Shown: positions 50,862-62,598 of the stretch, piece by piece
Numbering within the stretch: the stretch's first letter is position 1
Layout of the letters: each line of letters opens with the position of its first letter
Assembly (NCBI RefSeq): GCF_949628215.1
Contig: NC_134283.1
Span: 5,759,610 to 5,823,609 of the forward strand
Length of the DNA stretch: 64,000 nt
Source of the DNA: Phalacrocorax aristotelis
Taxonomy: Eukaryota > Chordata > Aves > Suliformes > Phalacrocoracidae
Reading direction: 5' to 3'
Notes under the pieces: generated by a model
The model's input: only the letters and a program-made list of their open reading frames with translations
Databases searched by the model: none
What the model was told of the DNA's origin: nothing
Position numbers and translations under genes: made by a program

Positions 50862-53057
50862 CCGCTCTACCAACCAGAGGCCCATTTGTAACATCTTTGA
50901 AGTAATTATATGTGTGCATACCCATGGCCTGATTCTCTTGCTCAGCTATGTTTTTTCCTTTAATGGATCTGTCTATCCTTATTATTTTTATTTGCAGTCA
51001 CTGAATCTAGATGGGTTTTTAAGCCATTGCAATAACTCCATTAGTTTTACTGGGCTAATTTATGACTTAGGTTGGTGCAAAAGAAGAATCAAACCTTTCT
51101 GTCCCTCAAGATTTCATTCATAGTGAAGGATGTCAGGGAAGCAAACCAAATGACAGACTCATTACCGTGTGCCAAGTTACCACAACAAAAAAAACCCACA
51201 AGCCTTGCAGCCACTTGGCAAAGCGTATGTGCATTCCCCCCTGCTACTGTCAGCCTAGAAATGATACAGCGTATTACCATGTTCAGGGTAGATGTTTCAT
51301 CAGATTACTATTGCAACTGCTAAAAACATTCTTGAACAAATTTGTGATTAGCCGTGTGGTTTTAACCGCATTGTCTCTGACACAGGAAAGGTTGGCAAAT
51401 CCAGATTTACATCACCGTTTTTCTCTACAGGTTGACTACAAACTTGATGCTAATCAAACCCTGTCTAACACTGACCAAGTGAATATGGCACACATTGTTT
51501 AAAAAATAATACCCAAGACAAGTTCTTATAATTTTTTTTCTGCAGTATTTCTACATGAACATAACGCATTTGCTTTCTTAGACTGCAGATTGTTTTTGTG
51601 GTGAATATTCCCCTATCGTGTCATCTCTGCCATAAGAATTAGCTCCTCAGAAGTCAAGTAACTCCTGTATCCAAACTCATGATCATCTGAAAACTTAACA
51701 CTATGAGTTCTACAGAAGAAATTCCAGAGACAAATTCTTAAAGGGAGATCTATAATAATGGTTAGACTTTTGATTCATTACCTCCTTATAACTCCAGAAA
51801 TATTTGTGGACACTTGTTAAATCCAAACTTTTTTGGATTAAAAGAAACAACCCCACAGCTGGTGTCTTTTGCCAACATCAGAAGTCAGCCTTCCATTCCA
51901 GTACTGATTTCTTATTACTTCCAAAAATGCAATTAAATTTCTTGTTTAGAAGATAGAGTTCTCTTAAATAGTAGTGGTAATATGCCTTGAAAACACTTAA
52001 GATGATTATTTCTGCACACACACCTTTCTGAAGTGTTTATTTCCATTTTATGGAATATAGAAACATCTGAGTGCCCAAAACTGCTTATTTTAACTCTAGA
52101 TCTGACCACAGTGACTTTTTTTTACATTAAAAATAGCCTGTATGTTCTTTATACTTACAAACTGCAAAGACTTAAGCAGCGAAAGGGAGGTATAGTTTTT
52201 ACAGAGCAAACAAGAACCGTGGATGATGTTGGTTCAGTTCCTGTTCTGCCGTAAACATCTGATGTAATCACGAACAAGTCACCAAAGCCTAGATTCTCAT
52301 GTGATGGGGAGATAGTAAATGACAATGATTTCATTCTGTTTCCTACCTGTAAAACACGATGAGCAGCAGAGACACTGTGCAAGTGCATATAGAAAAGCGA
52401 GAGATAGCTGAGTAGTGTGGTGATACAGACAGACAGATGAACACCTAAAATGGGTGGATGGATGGATACCTAGTTTTCTCCATCAATAAAGATGCCTCCA
52501 TCAGTAAAGGTATCTACAATAGGAAAATACAATTCAAAGGAAAAAAGCTCTCATTTAAAGAAAAATGCCCTAAATCAGAAAACAGAAGTACACTCAGGGC
52601 ATTAGGAAATGCCAATCATACAAGAAAAACCAGTCCCAGTATACTTGGCCTTTGAACTCTATGTTGAAATGTGCTTTTTAATTGTGGCCATGAATGAGGG
52701 TTGTGTACTTTTATTAGGAAGCATCTGTTACAGGCAATGATAAAGCCATGACAGAGCATGGATGCTCCTAAGCAGAGAATAAGGCAAATGCTTAGCTATA
52801 GCAACAATACCTTGTAGTTTCAGCTACTGTGTAGTTTGGATGAGGTCTAAATTAGGTCTTTCACTCTTTCACCTGACCAATTTGTTGCACATGTGTATCT
52901 GAGTTCTGCTAGAAATATACCGCTCTTATTTATACACATATGTTACTAACAGAGACTATTAGCAATATTAATAAATACTACATTTCTGTTTATGTTTTAC
53001 ATAATGTAATAATTTAATTACATGAAATGCCATGTCAGATATTCTCCTCAAGGAAAA

Positions 53058-53063
53058 TTTATT
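53058..53063 (-). terminator. Candidate BCO1 polyadenylation signal
   Basis: Perfect AATAAA on the minus strand, the first one met after the BCO1 stop codon. The hexamer alone is weak evidence in AT-rich DNA. Confidence 0.35.
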
Positions 53064-53762
53064 TAAATACAAATTGCGTATGACTGATTCACACTGAAGT
53101 ATAATTTAATGCTACATAAACCCATATATTCTATTTCAACTTACTTGTTTTTGTCAACATAAAAGGGAAAAATACACCATGAAATTATTAGCAAAGCACA
53201 GTTTTTTTAGGTTCTAAATTAGAAAGTTGTAGCACCTCAATGTAATGCTTTGGTTATGGTGGAGTTTAAGAAATCAAGCACCAAGAGAATGCATTGCCAT
53301 GAATTATTAGTATCATAGCAGACAGTTTAACATGAGATTTTCTGGCAGGAGATGACTTTCATCGTGAGCTGCAGTCTTGAAATAGTCCATGAAAGTTACA
53401 TGACCTGCAGACATATGTGACTCATGCCATGCATCACCCTGTACAGTACTTCGTTTGCTCAGAAAGCTATATTCTACTCAAAACATTTCTTGTTACCTTT
53501 GTCTCCTATTCCCTGCCCCACGAGTTGTATACAACATTAGCACTTTATACTGATCATTATTCTTTTGGAATAGTTATGTACCAGTTGTGCATATAATTAT
53601 TTGTAATAAAAGTTATTGCTGTCTCTTGTAAGAGATTATATATAGTTATTGAAGATATTATATTTAGCAATTTCTTGTCTTAAGATGAGGTTGTTCCTGA
53701 ATGATATTATCCCACATTCAGTAGAAGGTTGTTTCAGTCTGTGTAATAGGATAAATAGCATT
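53058..53762 (-). other. BCO1: Probable 3' UTR of BCO1
   Basis: AT-rich sequence follows the BCO1 stop codon. The first perfect minus-strand AATAAA is at 53058-53063, about 700 bases past the stop. Cleavage would then fall near 53030-53045. Further signals occur beyond it, near 52710, so the end is uncertain. Confidence 0.4.
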
Positions 53763-53935
53763 TTACTCAGTCTCAGTCTTCAAATCTTTCTCGGGTATAA
53801 ACATTCCATGCAGGTCCAGATGCATTTCTACATCTACTGTGGCTCGGCCCAATTCTTTGAATGTTTTAGCATCCAAGAAAAGTAGGAAGGGTGCTTTCTT
53901 TGGATCAGACATCACAACACAGGTCAGGACAATGC
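53763..53935 (-). CDS. BCO1: BCO1 last coding exon with fourth iron-ligand histidine and stop
   Basis: The acceptor GTCACAG precedes GC ATT GTC, read [20 protein letters not shown]. The segment MHLDLHGMF carries the fourth iron ligand (His514 in mammals). The protein ends in KDLKTETE and TAA. This end is shorter than the human tail, as in the avian enzyme. Confidence 0.96.
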
Positions 53936-56900
53936 CTGTGACATACAAAGGAAGAATTAGAAACACATACTAGTAACACCAAACAGAAAAGATGACAGTC
54001 TCAGGAAACGGTTCTTGTTTCCTAAGGATTTTAGGACACAAACTGAGAGTGCTTACTAGATCAAGAAGCCTACTGAGAATGCTAAGGAACTAATGAATGC
54101 TTCCCTGCCGTGTTTTTGTCTGGTCTGCCTGCAGTTCATTCGGAAGGGAAAAAGCAAACCAACACCGAATTGTGTGCCTGGCAGCTTTGGGACTCATCCT
54201 TTCCATTTGCCATTTGCCTTTGCAAGGAGTCACCTGAGAACAGAACTGGATCGAGATTACGATACTTGCAGTGTCACTTCACCTTCTTATCTGTAACAAC
54301 ACTGACTTCCCACAGCTTCAGCTGCTCCAAACTGTTGATAAATCCAGCTCTGAGTAGCTCTCTGGAAAGTCCTAAGCATCAGTTTTATTGTTTATGGCTA
54401 CCTTGGGACATGACACAAGCTGATTTTGGTCTGTTGTTGCTTTGTTTTTTGTCTGCAGGAGTAAAATGGCTGGTCCTAATTTTAATCTCACAGTGGAAGC
54501 ATCAGCCCAGCTTTCTTGACTAAGAACAATGAAACTTGTATGATTTAATGCAAAACTCATGTAAACCCAGCTTTCAGAACATTGTCATTATTTTACCATC
54601 ATCCTCTTCTCTTGCATCAGGGCTGGGAACAAAAACGGGCTCAGAAGGCCAACAGTGGTCCTCTCCCCAGTGGAGCATTTCCTTTGTCTGGATATTAAAT
54701 TTTACAATCTAAATTGTGTGACCAGAAAAGAAAAATGTCAGTGACCCAGACAGTGGTTTATTCCAAAGGTACAGCATGAACAGACTGCTGGCATGGGGGA
54801 CCAATGCTGAGAGTTAAGGAGCAACACAGCATGTGTCATCACAAGAAGGAAACACCTGAAATATGTTAAACTTTGGAGTCACATTTAGTGGCTGCATAAT
54901 CACACAATGTCCTTTTAATTTCATTTCATTAGATTACAACTGCACCTTTCATTTATGGGCATTAAGTATTTTACAAATACTAACAGATTGTGAGAGAACC
55001 TTCATTATAACTAATGCCCTCGCTATACAGAGGAAGAGTCCAAGGCCCAGAACATTGAAGTGACTTGCGCCAAATCACTGTGATTCTGTAGTAAAGCAGG
55101 AAACAGGATTTAAACCTTCTGTTTTCTAATCCTGTGAATTATTTTCCTTTTATTGTAACCTCAATATTTCTCAAGGCCTTCTATTGTTAAGTAGGGTATA
55201 TATGCCAGAACAAAGGCTATTAATAGTGATGTGTAAAGATTAAAGCAATGTGGCAAGAATTCCACACAGATACTGGTATTTACTGAAAGAACAGTGTACA
55301 GATTTTCATCTCATTAATGGCTCAGGTGCCTGACCAAACAGATCACCAGTGGGCAAATGCATAGCATTTTCAGTTCAATTCTATTAAGGCCCTTTCTCTG
55401 CCCATACAGATGCAGTTATATTCTTTTCCCCTTTGACCTTTACTCGAAAAATATGTTTACACAAAAATGAAACTCTTCAAATTACTGCAGGAAGAATTTG
55501 GAAGAATTCTCCCTTCTAACCAAGATGACAGCAGTTTCGCTGACAAACTTTACCTGAGGGTTACACATGGTTGTTATGCCTGCATTCATTCAAGAGCAAC
55601 TGATGTGAAAAAAAAAATCTTCTAACAGCATTTTTTATTTTATTTAAGACAGGCAGGGCTTATTTACACTGGAAATCACAAACTTGCAGATATGTTTGAC
55701 CTACTGTCAGATGTGCTGCAATAAATTTTCTTGCATCATGCAGAAATCCAGCTTTATTTTTTAATCAGTTGTGATAATTATATACCAGACCAACAGTGAA
55801 CTCAATTTATGGTGCCTTGTAGTCACAGAGCAAGAATTAAAAAGAGTGAGTTTGTCTGTAGAATACTCTCACCTTCAACTATTAACACCTTTCATCTCAA
55901 TCTATTTGTACTCTAGGCTGCCTCCTGAAAAGTTAGTATCATGCATACACAAACGAAGCATTTGCTACCCTCTCATGCAAAACTAGCTAGCAAAAGGTAA
56001 AGCTTTCTGAAAAATGAGATATTGTTTTAATGTTTTTAATTTGCAATAACTTTTTAAGTTGCAATAACTTATTTTTTCAGTTAGGTTTCCAAAAGGGAGA
56101 AAATATTACAGATATATGTCTGTCTAGTACTTCTTTTTCCTACTGTCTCCTTTGTAGCTCTTGGCACGTTACAGAAGTTCACCCCAATTTAGCAGAAAAG
56201 TGAGGGTCTCAGTAACTATTGTGTTCAAAAGACTTTGTGGAAATATGAAGCTGGATAAAGAAGCCTGAGTTTATGAATACCTTATGAGGGAAATGGTACA
56301 ACATGAGCTTACCCTTGTAAGAATTTAAGCATTTCATGTTTCTTTGCATGTGAATGACCCACCAACGGGAAAAGTTTTTACAGAAACGTACACTACTGAA
56401 TACTCGAGAATCCAATCTCAAGTCACATCTGTAAGAAAGCATTTCTTCTGCTGCCTATGGAGCTACATATTTGTAACAGCTGATAATAATGTTCCAGATT
56501 TTCAACTAGTAAAATGAAGATATATTGTTTGCATAATTTCGCCCAGCGAGGCTCTTTTAATCATACAGGTAAGGTAATATATGTCCAACTGTTCATCTCC
56601 CTGCTTTCAAGTGCTGAAGTTTACGAACGTATTACCCAACTGCAGTGCCATCATTTAGAAGTTTTAACTTGATGTTGAAAAAAAAGATTTCAGTTTCTGG
56701 CCTCAGAACCACACGCTTTGAATTTGCATGTAAGAATGCAGATTAGGCTATATTTTTGGCCAAACTAGTAAAGCGTGGTCTACTTATAACTGCTTAAAAT
56801 TGATTTGTGTCCCATAAATACAGTTTCTGACTTTGTAAATGTTAATTATACCTTTGTAGGAACTGGACTCCACTGGACTTCCGTTGCAAAGATGCACTTG

Positions 56901-59900
56901 TATTTTTTGCCATTATAGTCATAGTTGATGCGAGGCAGTTCTATCCCTGGGGAAAATAAAATTCAAGACTTAGGAGCAAGAGAAGAAAAATAACTGAAAT
57001 GTACATTTACATATGCCAATGTGCAGGAAGTTTTGCCCTGTGAAACACCTTGACAGTATTAAAAACAGCTGTTGCATAGATTCTGTATGTCTGAATTGAT
57101 AAAAAGCTGAAGATGGATGTTAACACAACATTATTAAGCCAGGGTTGTTAGTTCAAAAATGGCAATTTTTCATTCTTAGAGATTAATTATACTGGAACTT
57201 ATAAGGGTTTTGTTTTGTTTTTCCTTTCGCCACAAATACATGAGATGTGAACATCTGAGATATAATTGGAGGCTACCATTCTAAGAAATTACATTCACTT
57301 TAGGTAAATATATACTCTTTACATATTCCTGTTATTATCCCCTGAAAAAAAGTTTAAAAATCCACTTTCAAAGGCAATCTTTAAAATATACAGCAATAAC
57401 TGAAGTTATTATTTATAACAGACCTATTTAACTAAAATTAGTCTTGTAACAGGTAGATTTGCAAGCCGTATTAATAGTTGTAAGATTAGGCTTGGGATCC
57501 TATATTAACATAAAACTGATGTAACTTCAGGCATTTAAAGGATTTCACTCGTGATACATATATATCTGTGAGGTTCAGGGTCATATATTACTGGATAGAC
57601 CCACAGGAGGGAAACAAAGAAGAGAAAGATGTTGTCAATATCTACACTAAACATATTAATTAAAAGTTTCGTTTCTCTTAGCTTTATAAAGATCTTACTT
57701 ATATGAACAGCTATTAGGCATTATTAGAATGCACCTCTGTGTGCATAAGAGAATATATTTGAGATCTGTGTAATGGATATGTCTCACCTTCACATAGTAT
57801 TTCAGGCTGGCAATAGATGCTGCCATCTTTCTCTTTTACAGCAGTTGCGGTAGAGGGAAGTGTGACTAAATTAGAACCTACTTCAGCATCCTGAAAGAGA
57901 CATATGCTGAAAAAGTAATGTGTCTCCAAGAGCATGCTTCTAATTTAGATCTTTCATCAGGTTTGATATTAATATAGACAATTTTGGGATTAAACAAATA
58001 ATGCAGATTCAGGAAGTTCCTTCTTATGGCGTTTATCTTGTATCATTAGATTCTCACTTTTTCATTACAAATCATGTTATACTCTGAGGGTTTTAATATA
58101 TCGTAGAGTAATCATTTTGAATCACACTGAGCCTTTAGAAAGGTTTAGATAGCCATGGCTATGTTCCAGAAGCACAATAAATGGATTACTTAGTTTATGA
58201 ATTTAATTAATGAAGATGGGTTTCAAGGAATTAGGTATCAAATTCCCACTAAAGGTCACCAAGGTTAGGATTTTTTCCGCCTGCTATAAAGCAAGTGCAA
58301 AAATAGGTGTAATGCACTCTTGTTTTTAATATGCTATTGCTGAAGTCTTAAGATTGCAGGGTAGTTTGGATAGCTGGTGTGATCCAACACATTCTTTGTC
58401 ATTGCTGCTTAATTCTTTGTGAAGCATGAACAAAGCAGCAAGATTTTACAATGCAGAAAGAAAAAGTATTATCCATTCCAAATGTATCAGGCAGAAACTT
58501 GCCCAAGTTGCTGGGCAGTATAAAATCTTCCCTGCAAACAATGATGTAAAATGATGTTTTAAATTAAGCTGAAAGATAAAATCTTTCTTCTTCCTGGTAA
58601 ATCTCACACTTAAATGAAATCTTCTAATTTTATTAAAACCATTGCAACAGTTGGGAGCATGTGTATATTATATATAGGCTTCCAGTAAAGGGGAAGAAAC
58701 AGATTGTGCGAAACCTTATGCACGCCCTTCCAGTCAACAGCCATGTTGATTTAGCTGCTCGTATTTGATAGCATTTTACAAATAATCTCACTGGTAAGGA
58801 AATTACATATGCTCAATGGCCCTGTATCCATAATGGATGGTGTCAGAACCTAGATCCATGTAACTGTATGACCAGCTGCTCATCACCATTTCTCACAATC
58901 CATACACAAAACAGAACTGCACACTTTGTGTATATGTTATTTTTAAAGAATCAGAAATTTGCATATAAAGGCTTGCAACTAATAATTCACCCATTATTCA
59001 TACTGATGTATTTTAAAATTCTGATCAAAGAACAGATTAAAAAGCCATTTTCTTTCTACCTTGTCATACTGCAGAGGAACAACGAATCGTTTGCAGGTTG
59101 GTATGGAGGTAAGCTTGCTGCTCTCTTTGAAGTCTTTACGCAGGTTTTTTAAATAGAACATATCATATAAGCTATTGTCTGTATAAGCAATAATATCAAA
59201 AATTATGTGGCCATCCTCTTCATAACCATTTATGTGGTGAAAAAGCACCATAGCATCGGTATAAAACTTGGTGGATACTTCTTTTTTAGTCTTCTTGTCT
59301 ACAAAGTGAAACCAAGTCTGAAAGATAGGAAACATTATTTCAAACTGTTAATGATTAGCAAATAGTTATTTAGGAAACTGTTTTCTAATGGTAGCCATCA
59401 ACATGCTAATGTATTGCCTGTTTCTACTGAAGCATATTAAGAACTCAGGATTTGCTTCTAGGAGATGAGAGGTTCAAACCTAAAGACCTGAAAAAAGGAG
59501 TAAAAAGAGCGGGGAAGGGCTTTAAACACATTTTACTGTTGCAAATTACTATTTGGGCTAGGCTAAGGATTGAAGTTTTCCAGTAAAACCTGGAAAATCC
59601 CCTGCTCTTATTTGAAGTTAAATAAGTCTGCCTTAAGAGCCTCTGTAGTGCTCTGTGCTGGTGCCCTCTACCCTGGCATGCCCCACTTATTGATGGCCAG
59701 AGCATGTGGAAATAAAGTCCTCAGAAAACAGGTTTTTTCCTCAGTTGTCACAGTGAAAGACTCTCCTTTTGTTCAATGCAGGCTTTTCCACCAGTCTCGC
59801 TCTCCTATCTGATGCAGTGGATCTAGAGCAGATCTCATCCACAATATACAGTATTTTGTTTGGACCAGGAGCAACTGTATGTGTAAGAGATGCTAATGCA

Positions 59901-62598
59901 GTTTTGAATTTCTCTGCTAGCACACAATATTTCTAACAATGCCAAACTATCCTCTTTCTCAAGCACTTCAGCATCAGATATTTATTTGTGATATTTCTGG
60001 AGATGGGAGATAGTATTCAAAAAATACAGCTTCTTAAAAAAAATGTGCAACATGAAAGTCAAGGGTTGAAAAAAAATGAGGCGTTACTGAAATTAATGAA
60101 CCAGATAAAAACAGAACAGTGTGGAAGAGGTCACTGGCTTGGCTGACTCCATTGCTCAGCATTAGGAAAAATACCTTATCTTCCTTATGAAAGGAAAGGC
60201 AGGAAGCCCAGCTCACACCTCGGATGTAAGCAGTTGCCATTTTGACAATATCCAGTCTGAATGGCTGCTCTATGAAGACAATGTAATTTTCTGTGATTCC
60301 AAAGCTGTGGTAGTAGCTTGGGTGGAGCAGAGAGCGAGAAGGGATGGAGCATACCACTTCCAGATGTTTAAAACAAGATTTCTTCTTCTCTTTTTCTGAA
60401 CATAAAAGATAAAAAAAATTATTTATAATAAATTCCAATCCAATCTTGTGCTTGGATTTCTCCCATGTATGAAGTAGGAAAGAACAGGTTCCTCTCAGTT
60501 GTATTTGCATTTTCCTGTTAATAAAAGTGGTTTATTTCCTCCTGCAGAATTAACATAGAAGTTTGCATCTGAGCGAAGCAACAGAGTAATACACAATGCC
60601 AGATCCATTTAGACAGAGCCCCCTCATCTTAGTATTTGATTCCACTGGTTACTGTCTTCAGAAGTTCCAGCATAGAAGAGAAAGATGTTCAATGAAATTG
60701 GCAGCTTTACAAGGGGGTTCAAATGCCGCCATGTTTTTGAACTTCAAAGGAGATGTTTCTGTTTGATCTATACTGACTTCATCTGAGCCCCAACTGGAAA
60801 CTGCAAAGTTATCTTTCAGCTGTGGAAGCCCCTTGATTGTTCAACCAAGAGGACAGACGTCACATTACCAGATGATTTTAAACAACAACACACAACAATA
60901 GATTGTCTTGAAGGAAAAAGAGCAAGTGATTTGCTCTGTGAACCAAGGACAGTATTTCAGCAAGGCCTAGTGTAGGCCAGGTTAGGGAGGAATTAACCCT
61001 ATATTAGGTACTATCAGGTATTATGCTTCCTATAATCATAGTATCAGCATTTTAAGAGCATTTTCATTTATGAAGAAAAATAAAATTTACAGCTTCAAAT
61101 TATATATACTGCCTGATAGATAAAATTGTTTCTCTTCATCTCCCTCTACACATCCGAATACAGGGAATGGAAATTCTTCTAAAAGAGTTAGTTCACTCTA
61201 GTAATATTCAAAGCAGCATTCTTCTTAAAGCAAATTCTTCTAAAAGCAAGGTTCTTCATACTGGAATACCCTGTTTACACAGTGTTCAAGATGAACCTTT
61301 GTAATAGCACACGCCCAGACAGGCTAAGCAGTTAACATTAAGTTCACAAGAAGTTAAAATTAAGAACATTAATGCCATCAGTTTCTAGAAGAGCTGTATC
61401 ACCACCCCTTAACCTCAGAAGGAAAGAAATTACTAACAAGTTTCCAGAAAATACTGATAAAAGACATATTTTACCTGGCACAGAGGGAGGAATCTTAAAC
61501 AGAATGTATTTTGTCTTCCCTTTATCAGCTATTGAAGTACCCATGTTGAGAATATTTCCAGCACTGTCATAGTGCGGGTGAGAAGTTGCGATATTTACAG
61601 CTACGTATTTGCTGTAGTCAACCTGGAAAATGATACAAAAGGAGATTTTAGAGATGTGTGAGAGAATTCAAATTCATCTCAGCTACCACCACAAATTCAC
61701 CAGCTTCTTAGAACTGCAGCCTTTTATTGGTACTCCGTTTTCAAAGGCCTTGAATTGTAAACAGATAAGCCAAATGACTTATATAGGCACTCAAACGATT
61801 TCCTAATTCAAGGCTAAAACAAGTTACAGAATCTGAATTACATTCATCTCTCCCTTGCAGCCACGTAACACAATGGGAGGATTGGCTAAAGAAGTTACTC
61901 TGCAAATGTCCATTTCATCCTGAAAGCAGTTTATTTAATAGGGCTGTGAGTCTAGCAATCTTCTGGAGCAAAAAGATTTCTATTTGATTTAAAGCTTGGA
62001 ATGGTACTGAAACAGTATTGCATGATAGAGAAAATTCATTGTGTATTTCAATGTCAATAATTAAGTAATATCTTGCATAAGGTACTTGAAAAGCAGCCAT
62101 ATAACTGACCTACTGAGCTGTTAATTATGTAGATCACTGGATAACTATGGGCGCTTAATAATGGATGATGTGTGGTATTATTCCTGCAACCTGGCTAGAT
62201 TACGTACAAGTGAAATTGCTCAAAGCCCAGCATTTACAAAACTACCTGGGATTTCATTTTGAACTAATGAGTTCTTAAAAGATCTGGTATCTTCACTATT
62301 TCACTTTACCATGATGTCAAAAGTAAGGGAAAAGTAGAGGAAAAGTTTTCCAGTTTTGTGTCCTGCACATGTTAAAGGCTCCTTATGAGTCGGCCTGAAA
62401 CTTTATTATTTAGCAGATAAGGAACCAGAACGACAGACAGTCTTTTATACCTTCTCTAATGTCTCCAGAGTCTGCGGATTAATTTTCCTGATGAAGTTAG
62501 TCTCACTGACAGCGTAAAAATCATCCCCAGTTTTCATAATGTTGATCAGGCAGTTGTCTGTGAACTCAGGAATGGTGTGAGACAAATACGAGAACGCC
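53763..62598 (-). CDS. BCO1: Beta-carotene 15,15'-oxygenase, C-terminal 418 residues (8 exons, 5' part outside window)
   Basis: BCO1 is a cytosolic iron enzyme that cleaves beta-carotene at its central double bond into two retinal molecules, the main source of vitamin A from plant carotenoids. Exons on the minus strand, 5' to 3', are 62598-62451, 61622-61475, 60395-60175, 59317-59060, 57890-57788, 56946-56852, 54708-54597 and 53935-53763. They join in frame to 418 residues and TAA. With the roughly 108 residues missing upstream, the full protein would be about 526 residues, matching my memory of the chicken enzyme. The four Fe-binding His of this family are seen in [22 protein letters not shown] and LDLHGMF. 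All introns are GT-AG. BCO2 and RPE65 are paralogues, but the segments [20 protein letters not shown] and [19 protein letters not shown] fit BCO1, as does the position next to GAN. Confidence 0.96.
54597..54708 (-). CDS. BCO1: BCO1 exon (about residues 433-469)
   Basis: The acceptor AATTTAG precedes [20 protein letters not shown]. The exon continues through [17 protein letters not shown] plus one base, before donor GTAAAA. It was located by homology and phase. Confidence 0.94.
56852..56946 (-). CDS. BCO1: BCO1 exon (about residues 401-432)
   Basis: The acceptor CCCCAG precedes GG plus the codons for [19 protein letters not shown]. The exon ends in QWSPVPTK before donor GTATAA. It is too short to show as a long open frame and was found by following the splice phase. 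Confidence 0.94.
57788..57890 (-). CDS. BCO1: BCO1 exon (about residues 367-400)
   Basis: The acceptor CTTTCAG precedes [20 protein letters not shown]. The exon ends in PEILCE plus one base, before donor GTGAGA. It is 103 bases long and splits a Gly codon with the next exon. Confidence 0.95.
59060..59317 (-). CDS. BCO1: BCO1 exon with third iron-ligand histidine (about residues 281-366)
   Basis: The acceptor TTTCAG precedes [20 protein letters not shown]. The motif [14 protein letters not shown] carries the third iron ligand at the first His of the pair. The exon ends in VPLQYDK before donor GTAGAA and is exactly 86 codons long. Confidence 0.96.
60175..60395 (-). CDS. BCO1: BCO1 exon with second iron-ligand histidine (about residues 207-280)
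   Basis: The acceptor TTCAG precedes a Lys-rich start ([15 protein letters not shown]). It continues through SYYHSFG, whose His is the second iron ligand, to FHKEDK before donor GTATTT. The loop at the start is one residue shorter than in the human protein as I recall it. Confidence 0.95.
61475..61622 (-). CDS. BCO1: BCO1 exon with first iron-ligand histidine (about residues 158-206)
   Basis: The acceptor TTCCAG precedes [19 protein letters not shown]. The first His of HPHYD corresponds to the iron ligand His172. The exon ends in IPPSVP plus one base, before donor GTAAAA. Confidence 0.95.
62451..62598 (-). CDS. BCO1: BCO1 exon encoding about residues 109-157 (probable exon 4)
   Basis: The acceptor CGCACAG precedes G plus the codons for [20 protein letters not shown]. 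The first G completes a Lys codon from the previous exon, which is outside the window. The exon ends in PQTLETLEK before donor GTATAA. Confidence 0.94.

Larger units (their letters stand above)
48953..53057. other. Spacer between GAN and BCO1
   Basis: From the GAN promoter side the CpG island fades by about 49210. The rest is AT-rich unique sequence. I see an A/C-rich (AAACC)n tract at about 50828-50861 but no gene, RNA gene or mobile element. Open frames on either strand are short and resemble no known protein. The BCO1 3' end and the GAN promoter face the same way, so this spacer must hold BCO1 termination and any upstream GAN control elements. Confidence 0.6.
53936..62450 (-). other. BCO1: BCO1 introns in the window
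   Basis: Seven GT-AG introns lie between the eight exons: 661, 2143, 841, 1169, 857, 1079 and 828 bases from low to high coordinate. All look like AT-rich unique sequence. No nested gene, RNA gene or recognisable mobile element was seen. Confidence 0.85.

Noticed and set aside
53763-62598. Assignment of the carotenoid oxygenase to BCO2 or RPE65
   Set aside because: The segments around the His ligands, the predicted length and the position next to GAN all fit BCO1 better.
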